DNA of 5,829 nt from Acidobacteriaceae bacterium (GTDB taxonomy: Bacteria > Acidobacteriota > Terriglobia > Terriglobales > Acidobacteriaceae): NCBI GenBank assembly GCA_030044455.1, contig JASHVU010000198.1, positions 1-5,829 of the forward strand, given 5' to 3'. A program made the translations under genes and the position numbers. Numbering within the stretch: the first letter of the stretch is position 1; every line of letters starts with the position of its first letter. This document shows, piece by piece, positions 5,186 through 5,829 of this stretch. Below the pieces are notes generated by a model, which saw nothing but the letters and a program-made list of their open reading frames with translations, was not told the origin of the DNA and did no database searches.

Positions 5186-5829
5186 TTGAAGTGGTTGACA
5201 CTCCTCAAAGGCCGGCTATCAAGCCGTCCCGCGCCTGGCTGCGCGCCCTGGAAATGACGGCCACGAGCGCCCGCAATCCGCATCGGCTGATATTTGACGT
5301 TATAGAGGAGATTGCCTCTCGCGATGGCGACTCGCCAGCCTTGCTTTCAGAGCGCGAGTGCTTCAGCTTTCGCGAGCTTGCTGCGAGGTCGAGCCAGTAC
5401 TGCCGGTGGGCACTGGATAGAAACATCAGGAAGGGCGATGTCGTTGGCCTGCTGATGACCAGCCGGCCGGAGTATTTCGCGCTTTGGCTCGGAATCTCAG
5501 CTGCCGGCGGTGTTGTGGCGTTGCTCAACACCAATCTCCAGGGCTCGTCGCTGGCTCACTGCATCGACATCGTCCGCCCCAGACATATTATTGCCGCCAG
5601 TGAACTAGTAAATTCGTTGGTTACTGCGCTGCCGCAACTGACTTGCGACCCGGAAGTCTGGATTCACGGCTCCGATCACGCATCTTTCAACCGGATCGAT
5701 GTTCTTATTAGCGGCCTGCCGACCGCCTTGACCTCAGCCGAGCGGCCGCAACTCTCCTTCGACGATCTGGCGCTCTACATTTATACCTCCGGCACTACTG
5801 GACTGCCGAAGGCCGCTAAAGTAACTCAT
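5182..5829 (+). CDS. FATP-like long-chain acyl-CoA synthetase, 5' part (runs off the right edge)
   Basis: The frame is open from GTG 5182 to the window end (216 codons, no stop), so the C-terminal part is missing; full-length relatives are about 600 residues. The visible part holds the N-terminal signature KPSRAWLRALE, a SARNPHR segment, then FRELAARSSQYCRWAL, MTSRPEYFALWLGISAAGG, LLNTNLQGSSLAHCI and the AMP-binding P-loop YIYTSGTTGLPKAAK (about 200-213). These are typical of bacterial proteins annotated as long-chain-acyl-CoA synthetase of the FATP/very-long-chain type, which make fatty acyl-CoA from fatty acid, ATP and CoA, usually at the inner membrane face. It overlaps the reductase stop by four bases (GTGA), making it the fifth coupled gene of the operon. 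It differs clearly from the short ligase upstream, so the two probably activate different acids. The product assignment is secure at family level; chain length is unknown. Confidence 0.88.
   Translation, partial: MIEVVDTPQRPAIKPSRAWLRALEMTATSARNPHRLIFDVIEEIASRDGDSPALLSERECFSFRELAARSSQYCRWALDRNIRKGDVVGLLMTSRPEYFALWLGISAAGGVVALLNTNLQGSSLAHCIDIVRPRHIIAASELVNSLVTALPQLTCDPEVWIHGSDHASFNRIDVLISGLPTALTSAERPQLSFDDLALYIYTSGTTGLPKAAKVTH

Noticed and set aside
1..5829. CRISPR arrays, insertion sequences, rRNA or tRNA genes
   Set aside because: No regularly spaced repeats, transposase genes, terminal inverted repeats or RNA-gene signatures were seen on either strand.

Overview
The window is a densely packed stretch with every recognisable gene on the + strand, moderately GC-rich (mid-fifties percent by eye). 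It looks like an accessory or secondary-metabolism locus of a Gram-negative bacterium. The last protein, a long-chain acyl-CoA synthetase of the FATP/SLC27-like type, reads most like versions I associate with Alphaproteobacteria (Rhizobiales). The regulator's Fis-type helix-turn-helix is of a kind also seen in Acidobacteria and deltaproteobacteria. The taxonomic guess is therefore weak.

Layout: (1) 16-1176, a sigma-54-activator-like AAA+ protein with a Fis-type DNA-binding domain and no visible sensor domain. Its ATP-binding motifs are intact, but the GAFTGA loop and both arginine-finger positions are altered. (2) 1177-1350, an intergenic gap. (3) 1351-2028, a haem-oxygenase-like diiron oxidase/oxygenase (HDO) with a full set of candidate metal ligands. 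(4) 2029-2228, a 200-base leader with a candidate -24/-12 promoter and two small inverted repeats. (5) 2229-2471, a stand-alone acyl carrier protein. (6) 2474-3058, a left-handed beta-helix (hexapeptide) acyltransferase. (7) 3055-4458, a short AMP-forming ligase. (8) 4451-5185, a FabG-like short-chain dehydrogenase/reductase. (9) 5182-end, a second, FATP-like acyl-CoA synthetase that starts at a GTG and runs off the right edge; it has no stop codon in the window.

Genes 5 to 9 are spaced by +2, -4, -8 and -4 bases, so they almost certainly form one translationally coupled operon; the HDO may have its own transcript. Together they make a small carrier-protein pathway. The short ligase probably activates an acid and loads it on the carrier Ser38, the HDO and SDR are candidate oxidising and reducing tailoring enzymes, the hexapeptide enzyme may release or transfer the acyl group, and the FATP-like ligase may supply a fatty acyl-CoA. 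No ketosynthase, NRPS condensation domain or thioesterase is visible. I do not recognise the product, and the assembly logic is inference. The most notable points are this enzyme combination and the degenerate AAA+ regulator beside it.
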